From assembly GCA_016866775.1 (NCBI GenBank), contig VGLJ01000005.1, positions 1-64,000 of the forward strand: DNA of 64,000 bases, read 5' to 3'. Position numbers and translations under genes: made by a program. The notes below the pieces were generated by a model. That model saw only the letters and a list, made by a program, of their open reading frames with translations. It did not search any database and was not told the DNA's origin. The stretch's first letter is position 1; each line of letters starts with the position of its first letter. The DNA comes from Candidatus Rokuibacteriota bacterium (GTDB taxonomy: Bacteria; Methylomirabilota; Methylomirabilia; Rokubacteriales; CSP1-6). Positions 16,292 through 27,168 of the stretch are shown here, piece by piece.

Positions 16292-17212
16292 ATGATTCCC
16301 TCGAAAATCACGTCGATGGCCGACGCGATCGCGCGCGTCGTCCCGTCCGGCGCGTCGGTGTGCATGGGGACGGCGCTCGAAGCGGCGATCCCCTTCGCGG
16401 CGGGCCACGAGATCATTCGCCAGCGTCTCCAGAACCTGACGCTGATCGGCCCGATCTCCGACATGCTCTTCGACCAGCTCATCGGCGCCGGCTGTGTGGC
16501 GCGGTTCATCGGGGCGTGGGTCGGCAACGTGTCGTCGGGGCTCGGCCACAACTACCGGCGGGCGTTCGAGCAGGGCATTCCGCGCCCGATCGCCGTCGAA
16601 GACCAGTCGAACTTCACGATCGCGCTGTCGCTGCTCGCGGCGACGCTCGGCGCGCCCTACATCCCGACGCGCGCGCTGCTCGGCACCGGGTTCCTCGACT
16701 CGAACCCCGCGTTCAAGCGCGCGGAGGATCCCTATTCCGGCGATCCGATCGTGCTCGTGCCGGCGCTCGTGCCCGACGTGACGATCCTGCAGGTGCAGCG
16801 CGCGGACGCGTACGGCCGCTGCCACCTCTGGGGGACCGTCGGGATCTCGCGCGAGGCGGCCTTCGCGGCGCGCCGGGTCATCGTGGTCGCCGAAGAGATC
16901 TGGCCGACGGAGCGCATCGTCGCGGATCCGAATCTCATCCTGGTCCCGGACGTGAAGGTGGCGGCGGTCGTCCACGAGCCGTTCGGCGCGCTGCCGGCGC
17001 CGCTGCAGGGCTTCTACGGCCGGTACACCGAATTCTTCACGCGGTACCACGAGGCCTCCCGCACGCCGGAGGGCTTCGCGCGCTGGCTCGACGAGTGGGT
17101 GCTCGGCGTCGTCGACTGGAAAGGCTTCCTCGACAAGCTCGGCACCGACGCGCTGAAGGCGCTCGTGCCCAGGCGCGTCCTCCTGTCGGAGCCGCTGGAT
17201 TACGGAGCGTAG
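16292..17212 (+). CDS. CoA-transferase subunit A
   Basis: A 306-aa family I CoA-transferase alpha-type subunit. The Rossmann-like N-half carries GASVCMGTALEAAIPFAAG and LTLIGPISDMLFDQLIGAG; the middle has SSGLGHNYRRAFEQG and the C-half RADAYGRCHLWGTVGISREA. Relatives include glutaconate CoA-transferase and IpdA-type subunits for ring-derived acids, so the substrate cannot be fixed. I use the ATG at 16292 because a -10 box lies 10 nt before it and the earlier in-frame ATG at 16265 overlaps dppB's start. Subunit B follows after 4 nt. Confidence 0.82.
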   Translation: MIPSKITSMADAIARVVPSGASVCMGTALEAAIPFAAGHEIIRQRLQNLTLIGPISDMLFDQLIGAGCVARFIGAWVGNVSSGLGHNYRRAFEQGIPRPIAVEDQSNFTIALSLLAATLGAPYIPTRALLGTGFLDSNPAFKRAEDPYSGDPIVLVPALVPDVTILQVQRADAYGRCHLWGTVGISREAAFAARRVIVVAEEIWPTERIVADPNLILVPDVKVAAVVHEPFGALPAPLQGFYGRYTEFFTRYHEASRTPEGFARWLDEWVLGVVDWKGFLDKLGTDALKALVPRRVLLSEPLDYGA

Positions 17213-17216
17213 GCCG

Positions 17217-17975
17217 GTGGATTACACCGACCGGGAGCTGATGGTCATCGCCGCCGCGCGCGAGATCCGCGACGGCGACGTGACGTTCGTCGGCATGCGG
17301 CTGCCGCTGCTCGCGTTCGCGCTCGCGAAGCGCACGCACGCGCCGGCGGCGCTCGGCTACTTCGAGAACGGCATCGTGCGCGAGACGCCGTCGGACGAGA
17401 TGCTGTTCACGATGTCCGATCCGCCGAATCTCGTCGGCGCCACGTGGTCCACGAGCACCGCGAACATGATGGGGATGCTCGCGCAGGGGCTCGTCGATCT
17501 CGGGTTCATCGGCGGCGCCGAGGTCGATCGCTTCGGCAACCTCAACACGTCTTACGTCGGGGACTGGCGCGCGCCGAAGGTGAAGCTGCCGGGCTCGGGC
17601 GGCGCGCCCGACATCGCGTGCTACGCGAAGCGCTTCGTGATCGTGATGCCGCAGGAGCGGCACCGCTTCGTCGAGCGCGTGAGCTACATCACGTCCGTCG
17701 GCCACGGCGACGGCGGCGACTGGCGCCGCCGTCATCGCCTGCCCGGCGGGGGGCCGGTCGCGCTCATCACCACGCTCGGCGTATTCCGCTTCGACGCGGA
17801 GACGCGCGAGGCGTACCTCGCGTCGTGGCACCCGGGGCAGAGCGTGGAGACCGTGCGCGCGGCGACGGGCTGGAACCTGCGCGTGGCGCCGGACGCCACG
17901 GAGACGGCGACCCCCACCGCGCACGAGCTGGCGATCGTGCGCGACTGCGACCCGCGAGGATTCTGGACCCGATGA
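17217..17975 (+). CDS. CoA-transferase subunit B
   Basis: A 252-aa beta-type subunit. Family features are GDVTFVGMRLPLLAFALAK, the GYFENGIV segment that aligns with the region of the catalytic glutamate, GFIGGAEVDRFGNLNTSYVG, and KLPGSGGAPDIACYAKR. It would carry the covalent glutamyl-CoA intermediate and pairs with subunit A just upstream. The GTG at 17217 is 4 nt after that stop, and its own TGA overlaps the ATG of the transketolase-like gene, so all genes of this operon are tightly coupled. The acyl substrate is unknown. Confidence 0.82.
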   Translation: MDYTDRELMVIAAAREIRDGDVTFVGMRLPLLAFALAKRTHAPAALGYFENGIVRETPSDEMLFTMSDPPNLVGATWSTSTANMMGMLAQGLVDLGFIGGAEVDRFGNLNTSYVGDWRAPKVKLPGSGGAPDIACYAKRFVIVMPQERHRFVERVSYITSVGHGDGGDWRRRHRLPGGGPVALITTLGVFRFDAETREAYLASWHPGQSVETVRAATGWNLRVAPDATETATPTAHELAIVRDCDPRGFWTR

Positions 17976-20235
17976 TGTCGCTCGAGACGCTGCGGTCGAT
18001 CGAGAAGCGCGTGCTGTGGCTCGCGAGCTTCATGGTTCACCACGCGAACAACGTCCGCCCGAATCCGGACGGCACGAAGGTGGGCGGGCATCAGGCGTCG
18101 TCCGCGTCGCTCGTGAGCGTGCTCACCGCGCTCTACTTCGGCGGCGTGCTGCGCGCCGACGACCTCGTCGCGCTCAAGGCGCACGCGTCGCCCGCGTTCT
18201 ACGCGATCCAGTACCTGCGCGGGCGCCTCGACGCGGACGATCTCCGTGCGCTCCGGAGCTTCGGCGGGCTGCAGGCGTATCCGAGCCGGCGCAAGAACCC
18301 GGAGATCGTGGAGCTGTCGACGGGGTCGATGGGGCTCGGCGCCGTGGCCGCGACGTTCGCCGCGCTGGCGGGCCGCTATCTGGACGATCGTTTTGGCGTC
18401 GGATCACCCGCGCACGTGTGGGTGATGGTGGGCGACGCCGAGCTCGACGAAGGCAACGTGTGGGAGGCGCTGCTCGAGGAAGTCGTGCCCTGCGTGCCGA
18501 ACGTCACGTGGATCGTCGACCTCAACCGTCAGAGCCTCGATCGCATCACGCCCGACGCGCGCCCGCGCCAGCTCGCCGCGCTCTTCGAGGCGAACGGCTG
18601 GGACGTCATCGACCTGCGCTGGGGCTCCGGCGTCGCGTCGCACGACCGCCTGCGCGCGCGGCTCGAGGCGCTGCCGCACACGGACTACCACCGCCTGCTG
18701 CGTCGCCCGGCGGGCGAGCTGCGCAAGGCGCTCGTCACGGGCGCGGACGGCGGCATCGACCGCGCGCTCGACGCCGCGCTCGCCGCGCTCTCCGACGCCA
18801 CGCTCGCCGCGCTCGTCGCCGATGTGGGCGGCCACGATCTCGCGCGCGTCCTCGACGCGCTCGCTCGCGCGCGGGCGAACGCGGATCGGCCGACGATGAT
18901 CCTCGCGCACACCGTGAAAGGCTGGGGCACGCCGCTCGCCGCCGATCCGCTCAACCACACGGCGCTCATGACGACGGCCCAGATCGAGGCCGTGCGCGAC
19001 ACGCTCGGCGTGACGGCCGGCGACGAGTGGGCGCGGTTCGCCGACGACAGCGCCGAGGCACGGCTCATCGGCGCGCTGCCGCCGCTCTTCAGCGCACCGC
19101 CCGCGCGCCGGCCCGATCCCGAGATTCCCGATGCGCTCGGCGAGCGATTCGCGGGCGAGACGTCGACGCAGGAAGCGTTCGGGCGCGTCCTCGGCGCCCT
19201 CGGCCGCCTGCCCGCCGCGGACCACATCGTCACCGTCTCCGCCGACGTCTCCGTCACGACGCACATCGCGGGCTGGATCACGCGCAAGGGCGTCTGGTTT
19301 CCGCGCGCGAAGACCGACGCGTTCGCCGACCTCCCGCAGCCGGTGCAGTGGAAGGAGTCGCCGCGCGGGCAGCACATCGAGCTCGGCATCGCCGAGCACA
19401 ACCTCTTCCTGCTGCTGGGCGCGCTCGGTCTGATGCGCGAGCTCTCCGGCGTGACGCTGCTGCCGATCGGCACGCTGTACGATCCGTTCGTCACGCGCGG
19501 GCTCGACGCGCTCTATCACGCGCTCTATGCTGGCGGGCGATTCATCGTGGCCGCCACACCGTCGGGCGTGAGCCTGTCTCCCGAAGGTGGTGCGCATCAG
19601 TCGGTGATCACGCCGGGGATCGGCGTCACGCTGCCCGCGATCGCGTTCTACGAGCCGGTCTTCGCCCAGGACGTCGAGTGGATCCTGCTGCACGGCCTGC
19701 GAGCACTGGTCGACCGCCGCGACGGCGAGAGTCTCTACCTCCGTCTCTCGACGCGGCCGATCTCGCAGGCGCTCGCGCCACCGCCGAGCGAAGGGCTGCG
19801 CGCCGCCGCCGTCCGCGGCGCGTACCGGCTGATCGACGCGCGCACGAGCGCGGGCTACGCTCCGGACCGCGCCGTGAACATCTTCGCCGCCGGCGTGATG
19901 GTGCCGGAGGCGGTGGCGGCCGCGCGGCGGCTCGCGGACGACGGCGTCTTCGCGAGCGTGATCGCCGTGACGAGCTCCGATCGGCTCTATCGCGATCTCC
20001 GCAACCCGCGCCCCTACCTCCACGAGCTCGTGACGGCGGACGAAGAGGACGTCCCGGTCGTCTCCGCCCTCGATGGACACTCGCACGCGCTCGCCTTCCT
20101 CGGTGGCGCGCTCGGCGTCACGCAGATCGCGCTCGGCGCGGACGACTTCGGCCAGTCGGGCACGCGCGCTGATCTCTACCGCCAGTACGGCATCGACGCC
20201 GACGCGCTCGCGGCCGCGGCCCACACCCTTCTCGG

Positions 20236-20239
<4 letters not shown>
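17972..20239 (+). CDS. AceE/transketolase-like thiamine diphosphate enzyme
   Basis: A 755-aa fused-type ThDP enzyme. The N-half resembles the homodimeric pyruvate dehydrogenase E1 (AceE): GGHQASSASLVSVLTALYFG near residue 30 and the ThDP/Mg motif GDAELDEGNVWEALLEEVV followed by VDLNRQSLDR. The middle has the transketolase pyrimidine domain (GIAEHNLFLLLGALG, residues about 470-485), and a C-terminal domain ends the protein. It is shorter than E. coli AceE (887 aa), and no E2 or E3 gene is nearby. It may act on a 2-oxo acid or ketose; its pairing with a CoA-transferase and an MFS transporter suggests a specialised acid pathway. This is inference. Confidence 0.75.
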
Positions 20240-21432
<1,193 letters not shown>

Positions 21433-21489
21433 GCAAGCTGGTCGCTCCGGGTACCATGGAGGCAACGAGGCCTCCGTGATCCTTCACGT

Positions 21490-21998
21490 CACCTCTGGCA
21501 GCGCGGCACGCAGACCGTGTTCGGCGAAGGCGATCGCCACGCGAAGGTGATGCTCGTCGGCGAGCAGCCGGGGAACGACGAAGACCTCGCGGGCTCGAGG
21601 CGGCCGGCATCGACCGCCGCAGGGTCTACGTCACGAACGTCGTGAAGCACTTCAAGTGGGAGCCGCGCGGCAAGCGCCGCATTCACGCCACGCCGAACGC
21701 GGGCGAGATCGCGGCGTGCCGGCCGTGGCTCGACGCGGAGCTCGGCCTCATCAAGCCCGACGTGCTGATCTGCCTCGGCGCGACGGCCGCGCAGACGCTG
21801 CTCGGCCGACAGTTCCGCGTGAGCAAGGAGCGCGGACGCTTCGTCGTCTCGGCGCTCGCGACGTACGTGATCGCGACCGTCCGCCCCTCGTCGATCCTCC
21901 GCGCCCCGGACGAAGGGGCCCGTCGTGCCGAGATGGACCGCTTCATCGCGGATCTCAAGCCCGTGGGCGCGGTCCTTCGTCGCCGTCGCGCCGCCTGA
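21490..21998 (+). pseudogene. UdgX-type uracil-DNA glycosylase, damaged
   Basis: Two frames together spell a UdgX-like family 4 uracil-DNA glycosylase. The first gives LWQRGTQTVFGEG and VMLVGEQPGNDEDLAG to about 21592. The second gives EAAGIDRRRVYVTNVVKHFK and WEPRGKRRIH to the stop at 21998. The KRRIH loop is the UdgX hallmark, carrying the histidine that bonds covalently to the uracil site. Between the halves the expected PFVGPAGR...L segment is missing together with a frame change, a deletion of roughly 40 nt. The N-terminal Fe-S cysteine region also seems absent. As read, no active protein can be made. Confidence 0.65.
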
Positions 21999-22005
21999 GA
22001 TCGCG

Positions 22006-22442
22006 TCACGCGCGCGGACGCAGCTCGCCCGTGTAGCGGATGAAGGCGAGCGTGGTCTCCAGATCGGGCGCTCTCCCGGCGGAGAACGCGAGCGCGTCGT
22101 CGATCACGGGTCGCCACCGTGGGTCGTGCGACGCCTGCACCCACTGCGCGGCGCTCGTTTTCGACACGATCGCACCGTGCTCGAACGTGTAGAGCATGCG
22201 GCACATCGTCAGCACCGCGTAGCAGCGATAGCCGAACACGGAGCGCCGGATATGCGCGGGGTCGGCCAGCATCGGCGCCCACCACTCGTCGAAGACGCTC
22301 CGCACGGCGTGTCGTCGCTCATCTCCGCGAGCGAGTCGTCGAGGTACAGACCGACGAAGCGGTGCGCGAGGATCGCGCGCGCGCCGTCGAGCAGCCGGCG
22401 CAGGAGCGCGCCGACTTCGGGCGGGGCCACCGCGTGATTCAT
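22006..22442 (-). pseudogene. Aminoglycoside-nucleotidyltransferase-like gene, internally deleted
   Basis: The minus strand begins with an N-terminal segment (LLRRLLDGARAILAHRFVGL, YLDDSL), then shifts frame near 22340 into RHAVRSVFDEWWAPMLADP and VFGYRCYAVLTMCRMLYTFE, ending GELRPRA. The second part fits the C-terminal four-helix domain (DUF4111-like) of ANT(3'')-type nucleotidyltransferases. The catalytic core (GS...DxD) that should lie between is missing. It therefore looks like a remnant with a large internal deletion. The ANT comparison rests on motif memory. Confidence 0.5.
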
Positions 22443-22465
22443 CGCGCTATACTCTGCCTGACGCC
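22443..22465. promoter_or_regulatory. glcD promoter, leaderless type
   Basis: TATACT at 22448-22453 lies 12 nt before the glcD ATG, and no ribosome site is present. The surrounding GCTATACTC is repeated at 27129-27137 and 40719-40727, upstream of other genes. The interval is shared with the divergent nucleotidyltransferase remnant. Confidence 0.6.
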
Positions 22466-23941
22466 ATGGCCACGCTGACCGCCGATCGAAAGCGCGCGCT
22501 CCGCACCGAGCTCGAAGGGATGCTCGGGCGCGGCGCCGTGCTCTCCGACCCCGACGAGCTGCTCGTCTACGAGTCCGACGGGCTGACGCTCTTCCGCGCG
22601 CTCGCCGACTTCGTCGTCTTCCCGCAGTCCGCCGAGCACGTGTCCGCCGTGGTCAAGCTCGCCCATCGCGAAGGGTTGCCGTTCGTCGCGCGCGGGGCCG
22701 GCACCGGGCTGTCGGGCGGCTGTCTCCCCGCCGAGGGCGGCATCGTGCTCTCGCTGATGCGGATGAACCGCGTGCTCGAGGTCGATTACGACAACCAGCT
22801 CGCGGTCGTCGAGCCCGGGCTCGTGAACCTGCACCTCTCGTGGAAGGTCGGGCCGAAGGGCTACTACTACGCGCCCGATCCCTCGAGCCAGCAGGCGTGC
22901 ACCATCGGCGGCAACATCGCGAACAACTCGGGCGGGCCGCACACGCTGAAGTACGGCGTCACCACCAATCACGTCCTCGGGCTCGAGGTCGTGATGCCCG
23001 ACGGCGAGATCGTGTGGCTGGGCGGCAAGACCCGCGAGAGCCAGGGCTACGACCTCATCGGCGTCTTCGTCGGCTCCGAGGGCACGTTCGGCATCGCCAC
23101 GAAGATCGTCGTGCGCATCCTGAAGAAGCCGCAGGCGGTGAAGACCGTGCTCGCGGTGTTCGACGAGGTCGACCAGGCCTCGGCCGCGGTGTCCGAGATC
23201 ATCGCGCGCGGGCTGGTGCCGGCGGCGGTCGAGATGATCGACCAGCTCACGATCGGCGCCGTCGAGGACGCGTTCGGCTGCGGCTACCCGCGCGACGCGG
23301 CCGCCGCGCTGCTCGTCGAGCTCGACGGCCTCGCCATCGGCATCGAGACGCAAGCCGAGCGCATCGTGGCCGCGTGCCGCGACAGCGGTGCCCGCGAGGT
23401 CCGCACGGCGAAGGACGAAGCCGAGCGGCAGCTCCTCTGGAAGGGCCGCAAGTCCGCGTTCGGCGCGTACGGCCGCGTCTCGCCCGCGTACATGGTGATG
23501 GACGGCGTGATCCCGCGCACGCGGCTGCCGTACGTGCTCCGGCGCGTGAACGAGATCGTCGACGCGCACGGGCTGCGCGTGGGCAACGTGTTCCACGCGG
23601 GCGACGGCAACCTGCACCCGAACATCCTCTACGATCCGCGCAAGCCCGGCGAAGAGGCGCGCGTCGTCGCCGCGGGCGCCGAGATCATGAAGGTGTGCGC
23701 GGAGGTGGGCGGCTCGATCTCCGGCGAGCACGGCATCGGGCTGGAGAAGGCGGACTTCATGCCGTTCATCTTCTCCGCGGCCGACCTCGCGCTGATGCAG
23801 CGCCTGAAGCACGCCTTCAACCCGCAGGGCCTCTGCAACCCGGGCAAGGTGTTCCCGACGCGGAAGTCGTGCGGCGAGGCGGGCGCCGTCGCGTACCGGC
23901 CGCACGCGATCGAAGAGCAGGGCCTGGCCCAGCGGTTCTGA
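22466..23941 (+). CDS. glcD: Glycolate oxidase FAD subunit GlcD
   Basis: A 491-aa FAD-linked oxidase of the VAO/PCMH fold. FAD-binding features are VARGAGTGLSGGCLP near residues 71-85 and CTIGGNIANNSGGPHTLKYG near 146-165, and the C-terminal cap ends SISGEHGIGLEKADFM and FNPQGLCNPGKVFPT. It oxidises glycolate to glyoxylate with GlcE and GlcF, passing electrons to the membrane quinone pool. glcE starts 11 nt downstream. Expression is probably from the leaderless promoter just upstream. D-lactate dehydrogenases are close relatives, but the D-E-F gene order favours glycolate oxidase. Confidence 0.93.
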   Translation: MATLTADRKRALRTELEGMLGRGAVLSDPDELLVYESDGLTLFRALADFVVFPQSAEHVSAVVKLAHREGLPFVARGAGTGLSGGCLPAEGGIVLSLMRMNRVLEVDYDNQLAVVEPGLVNLHLSWKVGPKGYYYAPDPSSQQACTIGGNIANNSGGPHTLKYGVTTNHVLGLEVVMPDGEIVWLGGKTRESQGYDLIGVFVGSEGTFGIATKIVVRILKKPQAVKTVLAVFDEVDQASAAVSEIIARGLVPAAVEMIDQLTIGAVEDAFGCGYPRDAAAALLVELDGLAIGIETQAERIVAACRDSGAREVRTAKDEAERQLLWKGRKSAFGAYGRVSPAYMVMDGVIPRTRLPYVLRRVNEIVDAHGLRVGNVFHAGDGNLHPNILYDPRKPGEEARVVAAGAEIMKVCAEVGGSISGEHGIGLEKADFMPFIFSAADLALMQRLKHAFNPQGLCNPGKVFPTRKSCGEAGAVAYRPHAIEEQGLAQRF

Positions 23942-23951
23942 AGCGCCGCGC

Positions 23952-25289
23952 GTGCAGCCCGCTGTCCTCGAAAAGCTGCGCAGCATCGTCGGCGCTCCTC
24001 ACGTCCTGACCGGCGTGGATCTCTCGCCCTATGTCGTCGAAGGCCGCACGCCCGAAGCCGCGGTGTTCCCCGGCACCGTCGACGAAGTGCGCGCGGTCGT
24101 CACGCTCGCGGCGGAGTCCGAGATTCCGGTCATCGCGTGGGGCGGCGGCACCGCCGCGGCGGCGGGCGTGGCCGCGGCGCGCGCGGGGCTCGTCCTCGGG
24201 CTCACGCGTCTCGACCGCGTCGTCGAGCACGAGCCCGGCGACCTCACGGCCACCGTCGAGGCCGGACGCACGGTCGCCGCGCTGCAGGCGACCCTCCGCG
24301 AGCGCGGGCAGTGGCTGTCGCTCGACCCGCCCGACGAGACGCGCGCGACGATCGGCGGCGTGTTCGCCGCGAATGCCTCGGGCCCGCGCCGGCAGCTCTA
24401 CGGCACCGCGCGCGATCTCCTCATCGGCCTCACGGTCGTGACCGCCGAGGGCGCCGTCGTGCGCGGCGGCGGCAAGGTCGTGAAGAACGTCGCGGGCTAC
24501 GACCTGCCGAAGCTCTTCGTCGGCTCGTACGGCACGCTCGGGATCATCGTGGAATGCACGGTCAAGCTGCGTCCGCGCCCGGACGACGAGCGCCTCGTCG
24601 CCGTGTCGTTCGATCGGATGAAGGACGCGGGCGCCACCGTGCGCGCGCTGATGGCGTCCGATCTCATTCCGAACGCGATCGAGCTGCTCGACGGCGCGTC
24701 GCTGCGCGCGCTCACCGCGAGCGCCCCGCCGGCGCCCGGCGCGGGCGCGTCCGCGGCGCTCCTCGTCGGCTTCGACGGCGTCCCCGATCAGGTCGCGTGG
24801 CAGGTGAGCGAGCTCGGACGTCTCGTCGCGGCGACCGGCGGCCGCGACGTTCGCGAAGTTCCCGCCGAGACGTGGCCGCGCCTCGCACGCGCGGCGGCGG
24901 CGGCGTTTCCGGCGTGCGCCGTCATGCGCCTCTCGGTGCTTCCGACGCAGGTCGCCGACGCGATGGAGCAGGGCGGCGAGCTCGCGCGCGGACGCGGCAT
25001 GGCGTCCGCGTGGAGCGCGCACGCCGGCGTCGGCGTCGTCACGGCGTCGCTGGCGCTTGCCGACGGGCGGCAGGATCTCGGCGTGGTCGCCGCCGTCCTG
25101 CGCGAGTGGCGCGGCATCGCGCGCGGCTGCTCCGGGTTCGCGGTGCTCGATACGGCACCGCTCGCCGTGAAGGAAGCGGTCGGTGTCTGGGACGATGCCG
25201 GCGCGGCCGGGCGGATCATGCGGCGGATCAAGGAGGAGCTCGACCCGAAGAACGTGCTCAACCCCGGCCGCTTCGTGGACAGCATCTGA
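23952..25289 (+). CDS. glcE: Glycolate oxidase FAD-binding subunit GlcE
   Basis: A 445-aa protein with the same FAD-binding fold as GlcD. FAD motifs are IAWGGGTAAAAGV, ATIGGVFAANASGPRRQLYG and VKNVAGYDLPKLFVGSYGTL; the C-terminus carries the usual ...LDPKNVLNPGRFVDSI tail. It is part of the GlcDEF complex. The GTG at 23952 is the only start compatible with the short gap after glcD. The stop TGA overlaps the ATG of glcF, so the three subunits are translationally coupled. Confidence 0.92.
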   Translation: MQPAVLEKLRSIVGAPHVLTGVDLSPYVVEGRTPEAAVFPGTVDEVRAVVTLAAESEIPVIAWGGGTAAAAGVAAARAGLVLGLTRLDRVVEHEPGDLTATVEAGRTVAALQATLRERGQWLSLDPPDETRATIGGVFAANASGPRRQLYGTARDLLIGLTVVTAEGAVVRGGGKVVKNVAGYDLPKLFVGSYGTLGIIVECTVKLRPRPDDERLVAVSFDRMKDAGATVRALMASDLIPNAIELLDGASLRALTASAPPAPGAGASAALLVGFDGVPDQVAWQVSELGRLVAATGGRDVREVPAETWPRLARAAAAAFPACAVMRLSVLPTQVADAMEQGGELARGRGMASAWSAHAGVGVVTASLALADGRQDLGVVAAVLREWRGIARGCSGFAVLDTAPLAVKEAVGVWDDAGAAGRIMRRIKEELDPKNVLNPGRFVDSI

Positions 25290-26578
25290 TGGCGCACACG
25301 CCGCTCACGCTCCGCGGCCTCTCGGTCGAAGGCGTCAATCAATGCGTCCACTGCGGGCTCTGCCTCGCGTACTGTCCGACGTTCTCCGAGCTCGGCACCG
25401 AGATGGACTCGCCGCGCGGCCGGATCTTCATGATCAAGGCGCTCGCGGAGGGGCGCATGTCGCTGACCGATCCGGCCGTCGAGCATCTGTCGCTCTGTCT
25501 CGACTGTCGCGCGTGCGAGACGGCCTGTCCGTCCGGCGTCCCGTACGGACGATTGATCGAAGCGGCCAAGGCCGAGATCGAGCGCCAGCGTCCGGGCGGC
25601 GCCGTGCGTCGCGCGTTCCGCTGGCTGAACTTCGGGGTGTTGCTGGGTCACCCGAAGATGCTTCGCGCCGCCGCCGCCGGCCTTCGCCTCTATCAGGCGA
25701 GCGGCCTGCAAGCCCTCGTGCGTCGCAGCGGGCTGGTGAGCCGCCTGCCGGGAACGCTGTCCGCGTGGGAAGCGCTCTTGCCGTCGCTGCCGCGCGCGGT
25801 CGATCGCGCGCCGCTGCCCGCGCACATTCCCGCCGAAGGCGAGCGGCGCGGGCGCGTCGCGCTGCTGACCGGCTGCGTGCAGTCGGTCGTGTTCGGCGCG
25901 CACAACCGCGCGACCGCGCGGATCCTCGCGAAGAACGGGTACGAGCTCGTCGTGCCGCAGGCGCAAGGCTGCTGCGGCGCGCTCAACGCGCACGGCGGCG
26001 ACCACGCGCGCGCGCTCTCGATGGCGAAGGAGACGATCGGGGTGTTCGAGGCCGCGCGCGCCGACGCGGTCGTCGTGAACACGTCGGGGTGCGGCGCCCA
26101 CATGAAGGCGTACGGCGCGCTGCTGGCCGACGATCCCGCGTGGGCCGGGCGCGCGCGGCGCTTCGCCGCGGGCGTGCAGGACATCAGCGAGCTGCTCGCG
26201 AAGGCGCCGCTCCGCGGTCCGCTGCGCCCGGCGCCGATGACGGTGACGTATCACGACCCCTGTCACGTCGTGCACGGCCAGAAGATCCGCAAGGAGCCGC
26301 GCCAGCTCCTCGCGCAGGTGCCGGGCCTCACGCTCGTCGAGCTGCCGGAGGCCGACTGGTGCTGCGGCTCCGCCGGGATCTACAACCTCACGCAGCCGGA
26401 GATGGCGGCGCGCCTGCTCGCGCGCAAGGTCGGTCACGTCGAGAGCACCGGCGCGCAGGCGGTCGTCACCGCGAATCCGGGCTGCATCCTTCAGATCCAG
26501 CAGGGGCTGCGCGAGCGCGGACGCGACGTGGCGGTCCTCCACCTCGTCGAGATCCTCGAGAAGGCTTACGGCGGATGA
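25289..26578 (+). CDS. glcF: Glycolate oxidase iron-sulfur subunit GlcF
   Basis: A 429-aa protein. Two [4Fe-4S] motifs lie at the N-terminus: CVHCGLCLAYCPTF near residues 17-30 and CLDCRACETACPSG near 69-82. Two CCG domains follow (QGCCGALNAHGG, then WCCGSAGIYN), each with the paired cysteines that bind a further cluster or substrate. It conducts electrons from the FAD subunits towards quinone. The ATG overlaps the glcE stop. The moaB start overlaps its own stop. Confidence 0.93.
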   Translation: MAHTPLTLRGLSVEGVNQCVHCGLCLAYCPTFSELGTEMDSPRGRIFMIKALAEGRMSLTDPAVEHLSLCLDCRACETACPSGVPYGRLIEAAKAEIERQRPGGAVRRAFRWLNFGVLLGHPKMLRAAAAGLRLYQASGLQALVRRSGLVSRLPGTLSAWEALLPSLPRAVDRAPLPAHIPAEGERRGRVALLTGCVQSVVFGAHNRATARILAKNGYELVVPQAQGCCGALNAHGGDHARALSMAKETIGVFEAARADAVVVNTSGCGAHMKAYGALLADDPAWAGRARRFAAGVQDISELLAKAPLRGPLRPAPMTVTYHDPCHVVHGQKIRKEPRQLLAQVPGLTLVELPEADWCCGSAGIYNLTQPEMAARLLARKVGHVESTGAQAVVTANPGCILQIQQGLRERGRDVAVLHLVEILEKAYGG

Positions 26579-27093
26579 TGGACCCCGCGTCGACGCCGAA
26601 AGAGCACAAGGCGACCGCGCCGAAGTCGATCGGATGCTGGGTGCTGACCGTGTCCGACTCGAAGACGCCTGAGACCGACACCTCGGGCAAGCTCATCCGC
26701 GAGCTGCTGAGCGGGGCCGGCCATCAGGTGGTCGGCTCGGAGATCGTCCGCGACGAGCCGACCGAGGTGCAGCGCGTGATCCGCGAGGCGTGTGCCAACG
26801 ACGCGGTCCGCGCGGTCGTGATGACCGGCGGCACCGGCATCACGTCGCGCGACTCCACGTTCGAAGCGGTCGAGGCCATGCTCGACAAGCGGCTGCCCGG
26901 GTTCGGCGAGCTCTTCCGGATGCTCTCCTACCAGGAAGTCGGCGGGGCCGCGATGCTCTCCCGGGCCCAGCTCGGCATCGCCCGGGGCCGGATCATCGTC
27001 TCCCTCCCGGGCTCCCCCAACGCCTGCCGCCTGGCCCTCGAAAAGCTCCTCCTCCCCGAGCTCGGCCACCTGGTCAGGGAGCTCAGTCGCTAA
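26575..27093 (+). CDS. moaB: Molybdenum cofactor biosynthesis protein B
   Basis: A 172-aa MoaB/Mog-family protein that adenylylates molybdopterin during cofactor assembly. The signature VVMTGGTGITSRDSTFEAV near residues 82-100 and the C-terminal SLPGSPNACRLALEKLLLPE are typical. The start at 26575 (a second ATG lies at 26578) overlaps the glcF stop, so it belongs to the glcDEF transcript although it serves a different pathway, probably supplying cofactor to enzymes like the formate dehydrogenase at 1253. No terminator precedes the htrA promoter. Confidence 0.92.
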   Translation: MMDPASTPKEHKATAPKSIGCWVLTVSDSKTPETDTSGKLIRELLSGAGHQVVGSEIVRDEPTEVQRVIREACANDAVRAVVMTGGTGITSRDSTFEAVEAMLDKRLPGFGELFRMLSYQEVGGAAMLSRAQLGIARGRIIVSLPGSPNACRLALEKLLLPELGHLVRELSR

Positions 27094-27130
27094 CGCGGCG
27101 CCAGGACGTGGCCGAGTAAACGGTTGGCGC

Positions 27131-27136
27131 TATACT
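27131..27136 (+). promoter_or_regulatory. -10 box of the HtrA gene
   Basis: TATACT within GCTATACTCGG lies 32 nt before the ATG. Unlike most promoters in this window, this one leaves room for a leader with a strong AAGGAGG ribosome site (27155-27161). Confidence 0.55.
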
Positions 27137-27168
27137 CGGTCCGCTCCGTGTCCGAAGGAGGTTGATTG

